From Bacillota bacterium (GTDB lineage: Bacteria > Bacillota > Clostridia > DSM-8532), in contig JAEZTB010000042.1 of NCBI GenBank assembly GCA_023443745.1, positions 310,001 to 374,000 on the forward strand: a stretch of 64,000 nt of DNA, in the 5' to 3' direction. Below the pieces are notes generated by a model that was not told the origin of the DNA, ran no database searches, and saw nothing but the letters and a program-made list of their open reading frames with translations. Positions 35,547 through 43,815 of this stretch are shown here, in pieces. How positions within the stretch are numbered: position 1 is the stretch's first letter; the number at the start of each line of letters is the position of its first letter. A program made the translations under genes and the position numbers.

Positions 35547-37344
35547 TTTGGTCCTCCTTATCCTTGTCACACAGAATCGGCAGTCGTATTCTTACACAAG
35601 TGCCCTTGTCCAGCACGCTTTCAATTTGCAGGCCATACTTTTCTCCAAAGGAGATCTTTATCCTGCGGTTAACACCCGGGAGTCCAAAGCCTGTATGATC
35701 ACGACTCTCTTGAATATTCCTCTCTTCCAGCAGGTTTTCGACCTGATCACGAGACATCCCCTTACCATCATCTGTTACCTTTATCAGAAGGCTGTCTTCA
35801 TCAATAAATGCCTCTATGGCAATACTTAAAAGAGGCTTTTGAACATCCATCCCATGGAGTATGGCATTTTCTACAATGGGCTGAATAACCATCTTTGGTG
35901 TATACAGACTTCTGACATTGTCGGGCATGGAGATATGCCAGGACAGCTTATTTTCAAACCTGGCAGTCTGAATTATTTTATAGTATTCCATCATTCGCAT
36001 CTCCCGCTCGAGAGATACGATGCTCCCATCCTTTGAAGAAATGCTGTATCTTAGTATCTCACTTAAGGAAACAACCAGTTCACTGGCTTTGTCCTGGCCT
36101 TCGAGAACCAGCATCCAATATATCGTATCCAGCGTATTGTACATAAAATGAGGATTAATCTGGGCTTGAATAGCCTGGAGCTGGGCTTCCTTCTTACTTA
36201 GCTGCTCCTCATAATTACATCTTATAAGCGTCTGCACTTCCTCCGTCATATGGTTATACAACTTGCTGAGGCGTCCAATTTCATCATTGGATTTAACCGT
36301 GACTCTGGAGCTCAAGTCACCGTCCCTTACCTTCTCCATAGACCTGAATAGGTGTAAAAGGGGCTTGGTCAACTGTTTAGATAGAAAATATGAAGTGAGC
36401 AGCACCACTAAAATACCAACGAAACCTATAAACAGATTGGTGGTCTGGAGAATAGCCTGCTCCCCTGCCACATCTCTTATAGAAAGTCTGGTTATTACGC
36501 CCCAGTGCGTAATCTCCGATCTCTGAAAGGCAATAAGCTGCTTTTTTTCAATAAAATAACCGTCATCGCCCATTTCATTAATTCTGGCAAGAAGACCCTG
36601 ATCCATAGGGGTTCCGATTACAGAAGGATTTTCTGATGATATGAAATAGCCATCGCTGTCAAATAACTGGACAACACCGGAAGATCCTATTTCAACATTC
36701 TCTATAATCTCCCTGAGAGCCCTCTCTTGAATATTTATTGAAACATAACCCAATTCCTCACCAATCTTATAATCATATATTTTACGAACTGCTGAAAAAA
36801 TGGTGGTATTCGTCGCATAATACTTGTCCACAAATTCAATTCGCGAGGGAATAAGGAGCAGCTCTCCCCTGGAATTCTTTATTTTTTCGCCTTCCTCACG
36901 TTCAATGGAGTAGTCCATAAATTCACCGGCAAAATTATAGCTTACGCTGTAATAAGGTGTGTATATCTGGACTGAATTAATATTATCGTAGGCCAGTGTC
37001 AGCTTAGAAATCTCCCTGATCAGCTGCTGAGTATCCTCATATCCGATCTGGTATTGTGCGCTGGTATTTTTAGCTTCTTCATTATTTCGGATTAATATAT
37101 CCCGTATCTCTTCATTTGAAGTGATGCTGTTGGACATAATGCGTATCGTGTCTATGTAAGTCTCTATCTTGCTGTTGGTTTGCTTAAGGTTCTGAATTAT
37201 GTAGTCATTTGCCTTTGATTCAATTACCTTAGAAATAAAAATATTGTAAGCTATTATCTGGCAAATAAATATTGCTATAATAAGCAGCGAATATGTCCAC
37301 GCTATTTTCTGCTGTATGCTCATGTCTCTGATTTTATTTTTCAT
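35527..37344 (-). CDS. YesM-type sensor histidine kinase
   Basis: 605 residues. Membrane segment near residues 14-36, extracytoplasmic Cache-like sensor of about 260 residues, second membrane segment (TNLFIGFVGILVVLLTSYF), HAMP domain (SMEKVRDGDLSSRVTVKSNDEIGRLSKLYN), and the kinase core with phospho-accepting His399 (INPHFMYNTLDTIYW), N box PIVENAILHG and DDGKGM. It lies 21 bases after the binding-protein gene at 37366 and overlaps the regulator downstream. I infer that the binding protein presents the sugar to this kinase. Confidence 0.94.
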   Translation of the reverse strand: MKNKIRDMSIQQKIAWTYSLLIIAIFICQIIAYNIFISKVIESKANDYIIQNLKQTNSKIETYIDTIRIMSNSITSNEEIRDILIRNNEEAKNTSAQYQIGYEDTQQLIREISKLTLAYDNINSVQIYTPYYSVSYNFAGEFMDYSIEREEGEKIKNSRGELLLIPSRIEFVDKYYATNTTIFSAVRKIYDYKIGEELGYVSINIQERALREIIENVEIGSSGVVQLFDSDGYFISSENPSVIGTPMDQGLLARINEMGDDGYFIEKKQLIAFQRSEITHWGVITRLSIRDVAGEQAILQTTNLFIGFVGILVVLLTSYFLSKQLTKPLLHLFRSMEKVRDGDLSSRVTVKSNDEIGRLSKLYNHMTEEVQTLIRCNYEEQLSKKEAQLQAIQAQINPHFMYNTLDTIYWMLVLEGQDKASELVVSLSEILRYSISSKDGSIVSLEREMRMMEYYKIIQTARFENKLSWHISMPDNVRSLYTPKMVIQPIVENAILHGMDVQKPLLSIAIEAFIDEDSLLIKVTDDGKGMSRDQVENLLEERNIQESRDHTGFGLPGVNRRIKISFGEKYGLQIESVLDKGTCVRIRLPILCDKDKEDQNENCAG

Positions 37345-37365
37345 ATCTTCACATCCCCGTAGAGT

Positions 37366-38685
37366 TTAGTTAGACGAATTAAAAGTCTCCAGGGACTTAT
37401 TGATTTTCTTCACCGTCTCTTCTACCACTTGTTCAATATTATCTCCGTGGGCTACGCTATTGAAGCAGTCAATAATTGCTTCAGAAATGTCCGGATAGGC
37501 CGGTGTGACGGGGCGGGATCTGCTGTTTCCATTCAACTGCTCCCTTACTATTTGATATACCGGATTGGTATCGTACTCTTTATCACTTTCCAGAATAGAT
37601 TTTCTTGCAGGAATGTTGCCAGTACCCTTACACCAGATTCTCATTCCGGCTTTACCTGTAATTGCCCTAATAACAGACCAGGCCGCCTCTTTATTTTTGC
37701 TTTGCTTGGTTATGGCAATGTTCCAGCTTCCGGTAGGGCTTGCTGACGCCACACCTTTGGGCAGGGGCATGGCGCCCCACCCACCGTCATAAAAGTCCGG
37801 AAAATTATCCTTCCAGATCCCTAAAAGCCAAGGGCCATTAATCCACATTGCTATTTTCCCGCTCACAAAACCGTTTACAATTTCCTGAGGGGGTGCAACA
37901 TTATGTCTATAAAAAAGTTCTCCATAATATCGAATCGCTTCAATACTTTGAGGCGAATCAAAATACCCCGAGGCTGTGGTTCCGTCCGGGCTTAAAATAT
38001 CACCGCCGAACCACCACAAGTAAAGCATCTGCGTAAATGCCATTCCCTCATTCCGGTTATTGCTTGTAAACATGGAGGGCAATATGCCGTACTGGGTTAT
38101 ATTCCCATCACTATCCCTTTCGGTTAACAGCTTAGAGACCTCAAGCAGCTTGTCCATATCCCAGGCCTCACTTAAAGTTACGGGGGCTTTAATCCCCGCT
38201 TCTTCAAAAAGCCGCTTGTTATAAAACAGGAGACAGCTTGATTCATTAAGTGGAGATGCCCAGATATGTCCATCCCATTGCACAGATTTCTTAGTCGTCT
38301 CCAAAAGATCGTTGAAATCCCCTTTATCCCAGTAAGCATCAAGGGGTTCAAGTACTCCGGTTACTGCGTAACTGGCAATATTGGGGGCATCCATTAATAT
38401 CAGATCGGTTGCCTCCTGGGCCATCAGCATCAGATGAACTTTATCTTCATATTGATTTTGAGGAACTTCCAAAACATTTACAATTACATTGATACCTGCA
38501 TGCTCGACTGCTTTCTGAAAGTACTCCTTCGGCTGATCAGGGAATGAAAGGAGAGTTACTGTTTCCCGTGGAATCGAAGTATGGGTTGGTATGCGGGTAT
38601 CTATGTGCTCAGGTAACATCGAACATCCTACGGATATATTGACCACAAGAGAAAAAAGTAAGACTATAAGCATCCTTCTAAACAT
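37366..38685 (-). CDS. Sugar-binding lipoprotein linked to the sensor kinase
   Basis: About 439 residues from the ATG at 38685 (AGAGGGG upstream); the frame is open to 38718. Signal peptide with lipobox ISVGC. The mature sequence parallels the transport binding protein at 32831 along its length: SFPDQPKEYF, DLILMDAPNIASYAVTGVLEPLDAYWDKGDF, SPLNESSCLLFYNK, MWINGPWLLGIWK, GTGNIPARKSILESDKEYDTNP, RPVTPAYPDISEAIIDCF. It is the first gene of an operon with the kinase and regulator, and no permease follows it, so I infer a ligand-sensing accessory that arose by duplication of the transporter's own binding protein. Confidence 0.92.
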   Translation of the reverse strand: MFRRMLIVLLFSLVVNISVGCSMLPEHIDTRIPTHTSIPRETVTLLSFPDQPKEYFQKAVEHAGINVIVNVLEVPQNQYEDKVHLMLMAQEATDLILMDAPNIASYAVTGVLEPLDAYWDKGDFNDLLETTKKSVQWDGHIWASPLNESSCLLFYNKRLFEEAGIKAPVTLSEAWDMDKLLEVSKLLTERDSDGNITQYGILPSMFTSNNRNEGMAFTQMLYLWWFGGDILSPDGTTASGYFDSPQSIEAIRYYGELFYRHNVAPPQEIVNGFVSGKIAMWINGPWLLGIWKDNFPDFYDGGWGAMPLPKGVASASPTGSWNIAITKQSKNKEAAWSVIRAITGKAGMRIWCKGTGNIPARKSILESDKEYDTNPVYQIVREQLNGNSRSRPVTPAYPDISEAIIDCFNSVAHGDNIEQVVEETVKKINKSLETFNSSN

Positions 38686-38878
38686 AATCAGCCCCTCTTT
38701 CTTAAGCACAATGCACAAGTATTGGAAGGCTTTTAATCATAATTATAGCATAAAGGCCTTATCTGAAGAAGTTTTTGGCCTCGCCCTAATTAAACTCTAA
38801 TAGTTATATTTTAATTAGAATAGCACAAATAGACTTTCCATTATTATTGGAGCTTTTTATAATATAATTGGCTTTTAT

Positions 38879-38931
38879 ACTGACATCACCGGTTACCGAA
38901 ATTAAAGATTTCGAACCGGTACCGAGTCAGT
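38879..38931. other. Long structured element of unknown function
   Basis: Nested complementary arms: ACTGAC (38879) with GTCAGT (38926), ACCGGTT (38888) with AACCGGT (38914), CGAAAT (38897) with ATTTCG (38908), and a 5-base loop. About 19 base pairs with three small internal loops. A competing stem CGAGT (38923) / ACTCG (38935) overlaps the outer arm, so two mutually exclusive folds are possible. It matches no RNA family I recognise. Confidence 0.5.
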
Positions 38932-38979
38932 GAAACTCGAGGCGGGAGGACATTTGTATTCTCGTTATAAAACGGTAAG

Positions 38980-39002
38980 CCCTGTAATCACGGATTACAG
39001 GG
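38980..39002 (-). terminator. Hairpin after the secreted glycosidase gene
   Basis: Perfect 10-bp stem CCCTGTAATC / GATTACAGGG with a 3-base loop, 40 bases past the stop at 39042. The T tract on the minus strand is weak and displaced. Confidence 0.6.
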
Positions 39003-39041
39003 CCCTCCCATTGATTATTGAACTCAAAAGCATAATGGCTG

Positions 39042-42000
39042 CTATTGCTCGATTACTGAAATATCGTCAAATCGCATCCAAACATCATTTCCATTAGACC
39101 AAAATCCTGCAAATATTGTCATGCTGGTATTGGAGCCTGAATTAAAGTCTACTGTCAGCAGTGTATAGTTTGGTAATCCTGCAAAGTTGTATTCGGTGTT
39201 CACACTGCCATTTGCATTTCTGATACCAAAATAGCCTCGATTGTCAATGTTATTGGAATTTTGTACCCAACCTGTTAGTCTATAGTTTGTATTAGGCCTT
39301 ACCACTATGGTCTGCTTGATAGAATTCCATGTATCAATTGCAGAAGTCCGGATATACGCATTGCTTTTTCCACTATGGGAAAAACCCAAATTAATATCAA
39401 CTCCCTTGTCTGTAGCAGTACCTTCAGTTGACCAAGGCATGGATAGGGATGTCCGGCTCGTTTGCTTTTCAAAACTACTATCCTCAACCAGTTCAGCATC
39501 CTTATATGCCAATACATTTTCAATCAAGGCTGTTGAACTATAGGCGAACATACCAAACTTTCCGCTCGTGTAGCTCATATCATTTACTTCAAAAGCTTTA
39601 ACGCCATCCAAGTAACATTTCATTTTAGAGCCTACCGCCTCAACCTTCAAGGTATAAGTTCTATTCCTCTTTACATTTACCGGTATAGACCCCAGTTCAA
39701 CATAGGGCCGTTTGCAAAGCTTCAGTTTTCCGTCCACAGCGTCCAGGATAAGATCATAGCCGCTTAGGCCTGTACCATTATTTCTAAAGGTTATTCCAGC
39801 AGCATTGCCACTCTCTATCTTGATGTCAGCACTGAGAGCCAAATCTGATGCCACTGTGCCATAGGTATTCCATGCATCGCCTGTTGCAATAACTCTTGCA
39901 TTAGCGCCCGGATTACTCCATGTGCCCCCGCTTGGCGTCCATCCTGTAAGATTCCCGTCATTGAAGTCGTCATACAGGTACATATCCCGAATATCCACAT
40001 TCACTGTAATATTTTTGTTGCTTGTTCCAATATCTTGAGTAACCCATACCCATTTTGCATCGCCCTTTTCTTCCAGGGTATAGTTGGAGATGCTCTGTCC
40101 ATTAACAGTTACAGAAGAAACATTTACATCTTTTTCAAACGGACCGAATCTAAACTGGACACCCGTTACAGGATTGGATGCAGATACAGATATTCTACCC
40201 TGTGTAGGGCTTATTGAATAATCGTAAGTCACCTCTGTCTTTGCATAATTTGAACCATTTTTATAAGTGACAGGCCATTTATTAACTTTTACACCATCCC
40301 AGCTTGCAGGTATTCTCGGCATGATTACCAAGTTGTTGGAGCCATTCAGTGTATCATCAACCCCTGCCATAAGTCTGACATTTTTTATAGTTACGATATA
40401 TTCAACCAGATTCATGTCCTCCACTTCGCCGCCATTTCCTACGTCAGCTCCAATAATGCCATTGTCATTCTTGGAAGTCTCTCTTACCAGCAGCCATGGG
40501 GATGTTTCCTGCACACCTTCATTATCGTTTGCAAAGTTCAGGTCGGTGCTGTTATAAATTAAATGGTTAAGATTTTTCTTGGCCATATCCATTCTGTCTC
40601 CCATTAACATTGCGTTTAACGGCCAACCACCTCGTTCGGACAACACACCGTAATCGGTACCAAAGCCTCTGTTATGTCCATAGGCATTCCAATCTGCCCA
40701 GAAGTTTGATGAATGGTAATCAAGCATCCTATCTACAGCCAATCTCCATGAAGGAATGGCGTTTCCTTTATAGCCATAGAACATTTCTTCCTGATTACCT
40801 ACCCCAAACCACCCGGCATGACAATTACTTACATCGGTTCCGCTCCCCGTTATTGCATACCTGAATGTATCTGCGGGTATGGTTTTACCCAGCCAGCTTA
40901 TATTATTACTGAGTTTGAGATGAGTATTTATACCTTCGAGCAAAGCTGCCGCATGGCTGTTCCAATTGTTTCTGTCGGCAGTATTCCCCACATTTCCGGC
41001 TGCTTCAGCTCCGGCCAGAAGAGCAAAATAGGCTATAGAGTTATTATATATGCCATAGCCGCCGGACGTGGTCTCCCAGTTATTACCGAGTATCAGTTTT
41101 CTGGAAGTCTTGTCTATTTCAGTACAGAAATAATCAAGTCCTTGCTTCATTTTTGGATAAATGGCAGTCGTATAGCTGCCGGTATAATTATCGGTTTTCA
41201 TAAGATAGGCCATGGTTGCAAACATAATACCGGCTGCACCATTATCTCCAGCTGCTCCCAAGGCGGGATCATAGTACTCTGCCGAAGTCTTAAAGCTTGT
41301 TATCTGCTTGGCAAGATCGAAATATCCCCACTTTGCTACTTCAAGTGCTGCCGGTGCCGCATCAGCCACCCAATAACTGTTAGCGAATATACCGTTTGGA
41401 AGTGATGCATCAACAAAACCCGTACCTTTATCCACCATATATTCATTGTTCCAGTACATCGTCATATTTGCGAGCTTTGTCCAATTCTGTGCCAACTCAT
41501 TTCCTTTGAACACAACCCTCAAATCATTATCTGCTATGCTTCCGTCAGTCACTTCTACCAGTGTTACAAAATCCAGCCTATGCTGCGCTGGTATTGTAAT
41601 TTTAACAGTATTGTCATATGGCGCTGCTTGCTTAATGAGGCTGGTTACGTTCAAGTCAAATACTTTTTCTCTCTTAACCGATCGGCTTATTTCGTTTGAA
41701 CCGTCATTCTTTACATCAATATTGGTGGTTCTTGCTACGTTATCACCGATTATTCCGGTCAGAAGATAGTACTTCTTCCCACTTACAGGCTGTCCGCCCC
41801 AATTGATAGATATTGTCCCGTTTTTAGCAAGAGTTGAAATATCTCCTCCTACAGCAAAGTTTGTTACAGCCCCCTGAAACTCGTTGGCCATACCATCATA
41901 ATAACCTACCTGCCATACGACCTTTGATGTATCCCATACGATATGCTTGGCTCTCTCTCTCCAGGGGGAAGTTGCTCCAAGCTCTATCCAATATAGATTG

Positions 42001-42314
42001 GGACCCCATCCGTCGCTTGGATCAGCATCTTCAAATTTGACATCAATATATCCGCCTGACCAAACAGAGCTATTACTCAGTGTAAATTCTCTTGCACAAT
42101 AATCACCTTCACCGCTGTTACCGGTATTCAGCATTACTGTTCCGTTAACGCTCATTTTCACTTCACCTTTTGTCACCATTGACAGGTATAAGGGTGCAGG
42201 TGTGGAAGGATTGATTGGAATGCGGTAAGTAAAATTATTATTACCGTCTGCCCATCTTTTTGTAAGTAAATGTCCGCCTCCATAATTACTCCATTCACTT
42301 GTAACTTCAGCTTT
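39042..42314 (-). CDS. Secreted multidomain glycoside hydrolase, main part (5' end frameshifted)
   Basis: About 1090 codons in one frame; the first ATG is at 42179 (1045 residues), but the same frame carries good coding sequence further upstream (TSEWSNYGGG, RWADGNNNFTYRIPINP) to about 42314. Domain order: an N-terminal beta-rich domain; an (alpha/alpha)6 six-hairpin glycosidase-like region (roughly residues 270-640 counted from 42179) with YGHNRGFGTDYGVLSERGGWPLNAM and ETSPWLL; a beta-sandwich; a concanavalin-type domain starting LYDDFNDGNLTGWTPSGG; and a C-terminal carbohydrate-binding-like domain starting LVEDSSFEKQTS. I cannot name the GH family or substrate. The signal peptide is in another frame at 42316-42517. 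Confidence 0.75.
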   Translation of the reverse strand, partial: KAEVTSEWSNYGGGHLLTKRWADGNNNFTYRIPINPSTPAPLYLSMVTKGEVKMSVNGTVMLNTGNSGEGDYCAREFTLSNSSVWSGGYIDVKFEDADPSDGWGPNLYWIELGATSPWRERAKHIVWDTSKVVWQVGYYDGMANEFQGAVTNFAVGGDISTLAKNGTISINWGGQPVSGKKYYLLTGIIGDNVARTTNIDVKNDGSNEISRSVKREKVFDLNVTSLIKQAAPYDNTVKITIPAQHRLDFVTLVEVTDGSIADNDLRVVFKGNELAQNWTKLANMTMYWNNEYMVDKGTGFVDASLPNGIFANSYWVADAAPAALEVAKWGYFDLAKQITSFKTSAEYYDPALGAAGDNGAAGIMFATMAYLMKTDNYTGSYTTAIYPKMKQGLDYFCTEIDKTSRKLILGNNWETTSGGYGIYNNSIAYFALLAGAEAAGNVGNTADRNNWNSHAAALLEGINTHLKLSNNISWLGKTIPADTFRYAITGSGTDVSNCHAGWFGVGNQEEMFYGYKGNAIPSWRLAVDRMLDYHSSNFWADWNAYGHNRGFGTDYGVLSERGGWPLNAMLMGDRMDMAKKNLNHLIYNSTDLNFANDNEGVQETSPWLLVRETSKNDNGIIGADVGNGGEVEDMNLVEYIVTIKNVRLMAGVDDTLNGSNNLVIMPRIPASWDGVKVNKWPVTYKNGSNYAKTEVTYDYSISPTQGRISVSASNPVTGVQFRFGPFEKDVNVSSVTVNGQSISNYTLEEKGDAKWVWVTQDIGTSNKNITVNVDIRDMYLYDDFNDGNLTGWTPSGGTWSNPGANARVIATGDAWNTYGTVASDLALSADIKIESGNAAGITFRNNGTGLSGYDLILDAVDGKLKLCKRPYVELGSIPVNVKRNRTYTLKVEAVGSKMKCYLDGVKAFEVNDMSYTSGKFGMFAYSSTALIENVLAYKDAELVEDSSFEKQTSRTSLSMPWSTEGTATDKGVDINLGFSHSGKSNAYIRTSAIDTWNSIKQTIVVRPNTNYRLTGWVQNSNNIDNRGYFGIRNANGSVNTEYNFAGLPNYTLLTVDFNSGSNTSMTIFAGFWSNGNDVWMRFDDISVIEQ

Positions 42315-42517
42315 TCAGTCTCAGCATTTGAGCCATTATTAATATAAAGATATTGTTCCTGTATAAATCCCGAAACTGAGCCGCAATTAATTCTTAACTG
42401 TCCGGGCGCGGGGGAATCTGTGACTTGAGCAATCCCAATTGATGAAGATCCAAATGTCGTCATTAGCAATGTTGCCATACAAATTACAGCAACCAAAACT
42501 TTAGTTTTTTTTGGCAT
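42173..42517 (-). CDS. Signal-peptide end of the secreted glycosidase, out of frame with the rest
   Basis: 114-residue frame. It opens with a clear signal peptide (KKTKVLVAVICMATLLMTTFG) and a short mature start, LRINCGSVSGFIQEQYLYINNGSNAETEK, then loses protein character. At the run of four A on the coding strand (T at 42312-42315) one extra base would join it to the downstream frame as ETEK-AEVTSEWSN, giving a continuous protein of about 1158 residues. This is therefore a frameshift, by sequencing error in a homopolymer or a real mutation, not a separate gene. Confidence 0.8.
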   Translation of the reverse strand: MPKKTKVLVAVICMATLLMTTFGSSSIGIAQVTDSPAPGQLRINCGSVSGFIQEQYLYINNGSNAETEKLKLQVNGVIMEADIYLQKDGQTVIIILLTAFQSILPHLHPYTCQW

Positions 42518-42613
42518 TTTGCACTTCCTCCTTGTTCAGTCAATTTATTCAGGTAAAATAATCTGTTCATTTTACTCCTCTAGCATAATTTCATAATATC
42601 GCTCACCTCCTGA

Positions 42614-43789
42614 TTATCTGTTTATTAAGCTTAAAAAACTAATCCCGGGAAAGGCATGTCCAATGCCAAAGATATCGGCAATTGTACATGCTATATCGGA
42701 AAATGTCCCTCTTGTACCCAGATCAACATCCTGAGCTATACTCTTCCCATAAACCAAAAGAGGCACATACTCACGTGAATGATCGGTGCTGGGTGTCACA
42801 GGATCACACCCGTGATCTGCGGTAATGATCAGAAGATCATCCGCCCTCAAATTGTAAATTAATTCAGAGAGCCTCACATCAAAATCCTCAATGGCTTTTT
42901 TGTATCCCGGCGCATCATTTCTGTGACCGTACAGCATATCGAAATCCACGAGATTAGTGAATATTAGGCCCTTTTCAAGAGTGTGCTGATAGTTAAGTGT
43001 TACTTCCATACCATGCATGTTGTCTTTTGTATGAATTGCTTCGGAGATGCCTCTTCCAGAAAAAATATCTTCAATCTTTCCTATGGCTACCACAGGCAGA
43101 CCCTCCTGGGCCATCACGTCAAGAATAGTGGTACCTATAGGTTCTATGGAAAAATCCTTTCTGTTTTTTGTTCTGACAAAGTCGGGGTACTCTCCGATAA
43201 AGGGCCTTGCCACAACTCGTCCCACCCCATGGGTCCCTCTGAGCATATTCCTCGACTTCCAGCACAACTCATAAAGTTCATCAAGAGGGATAACCACTTC
43301 ATGGGCGGCAATTTGAAAAACACTGTCCGCGGATGTATATACAATAGGAGAGCCAGAGTTTACATGCTCCTGACCAAGAGCTTTAATGATTTCTGTCCCG
43401 GACGCGGCGTAATTCCCCAGTACATTTCTTCCTGTTATTCTTCTGAATTCGTTTATAACCTCATCCGGAAAACCTGACGGATACACCGGAAACGGCTTTT
43501 CAAGATGGATCCCTGCTATTTCCCAATGACCTGTTATTGTGTCCTTTCCTTTGGATACTTCTGCCATTCTCCCATAATTTCCGTATATATCAGCAGGCAC
43601 ATCCGCGTAATCCACCCCTTTTATCTTTCCGAACCCCAGCCTGCACAGATTCGGTATATTCAGTTTTCCGCAGGTCTTAACGATATTGCCCACTGTGTTG
43701 CTGCCACTGTCGCCATACTCTTGCGCATCAGGCAACTCACCAATACCAACGCTGTCAAGTATCACAAGTACAACTCTGCTGACTTTCAT
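42614..43789 (-). CDS. deoB: Phosphopentomutase
   Basis: 391 residues from the ATG at 43789, which has GAAGGAG 7 bases upstream; the ATG at 43795 is too close to that site. DeoB interconverts ribose 1-phosphate (or deoxyribose 1-phosphate) and the 5-phosphate. The alkaline-phosphatase-fold metal motifs are present: VILDSVGIGELPDAQEYGDSGSNTVGN at the start, GKDTITGHWEIAG with the phospho-accepting Thr region, and ITADHGCDPVTPSTDHSREYVPLLVYG near the end. It is 26 bases downstream of the GH94-type phosphorylase, and no nucleoside phosphorylase gene is near, which is unusual for deoB. Confidence 0.94.
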   Translation of the reverse strand: MKVSRVVLVILDSVGIGELPDAQEYGDSGSNTVGNIVKTCGKLNIPNLCRLGFGKIKGVDYADVPADIYGNYGRMAEVSKGKDTITGHWEIAGIHLEKPFPVYPSGFPDEVINEFRRITGRNVLGNYAASGTEIIKALGQEHVNSGSPIVYTSADSVFQIAAHEVVIPLDELYELCWKSRNMLRGTHGVGRVVARPFIGEYPDFVRTKNRKDFSIEPIGTTILDVMAQEGLPVVAIGKIEDIFSGRGISEAIHTKDNMHGMEVTLNYQHTLEKGLIFTNLVDFDMLYGHRNDAPGYKKAIEDFDVRLSELIYNLRADDLLIITADHGCDPVTPSTDHSREYVPLLVYGKSIAQDVDLGTRGTFSDIACTIADIFGIGHAFPGISFLSLINR

Positions 43790-43815
43790 GTACATACTCC
43801 TTCGTATGGATGACG

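Larger units (their letters stand above)
38719..39041. other. 323-base intergenic region without a protein gene
   Basis: From left: AT-rich sequence with a plausible minus-strand -10 (TATAAT, about 60 bases before the binding-protein start, weak -35); an unexplained long hairpin at 38879-38931; a GC-rich stretch around 38935-38950 containing GGGAGG, which is complementary to CCTCCC near 39004-39009; then the terminator-like hairpin at 38980-39002 after the glycosidase gene. No open frame of note. Confidence 0.6.

Noticed and set aside
38879..38950. Known riboswitch, T-box or ribozyme
   Set aside because: I could not find the conserved cores of TPP, FMN, cobalamin, SAM, lysine, c-di-GMP, T-box or hammerhead motifs on either strand.
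40818..41405. 195-residue plus-strand frame opposite the secreted glycosidase
   Set aside because: Antisense shadow; composition shows no protein family features.
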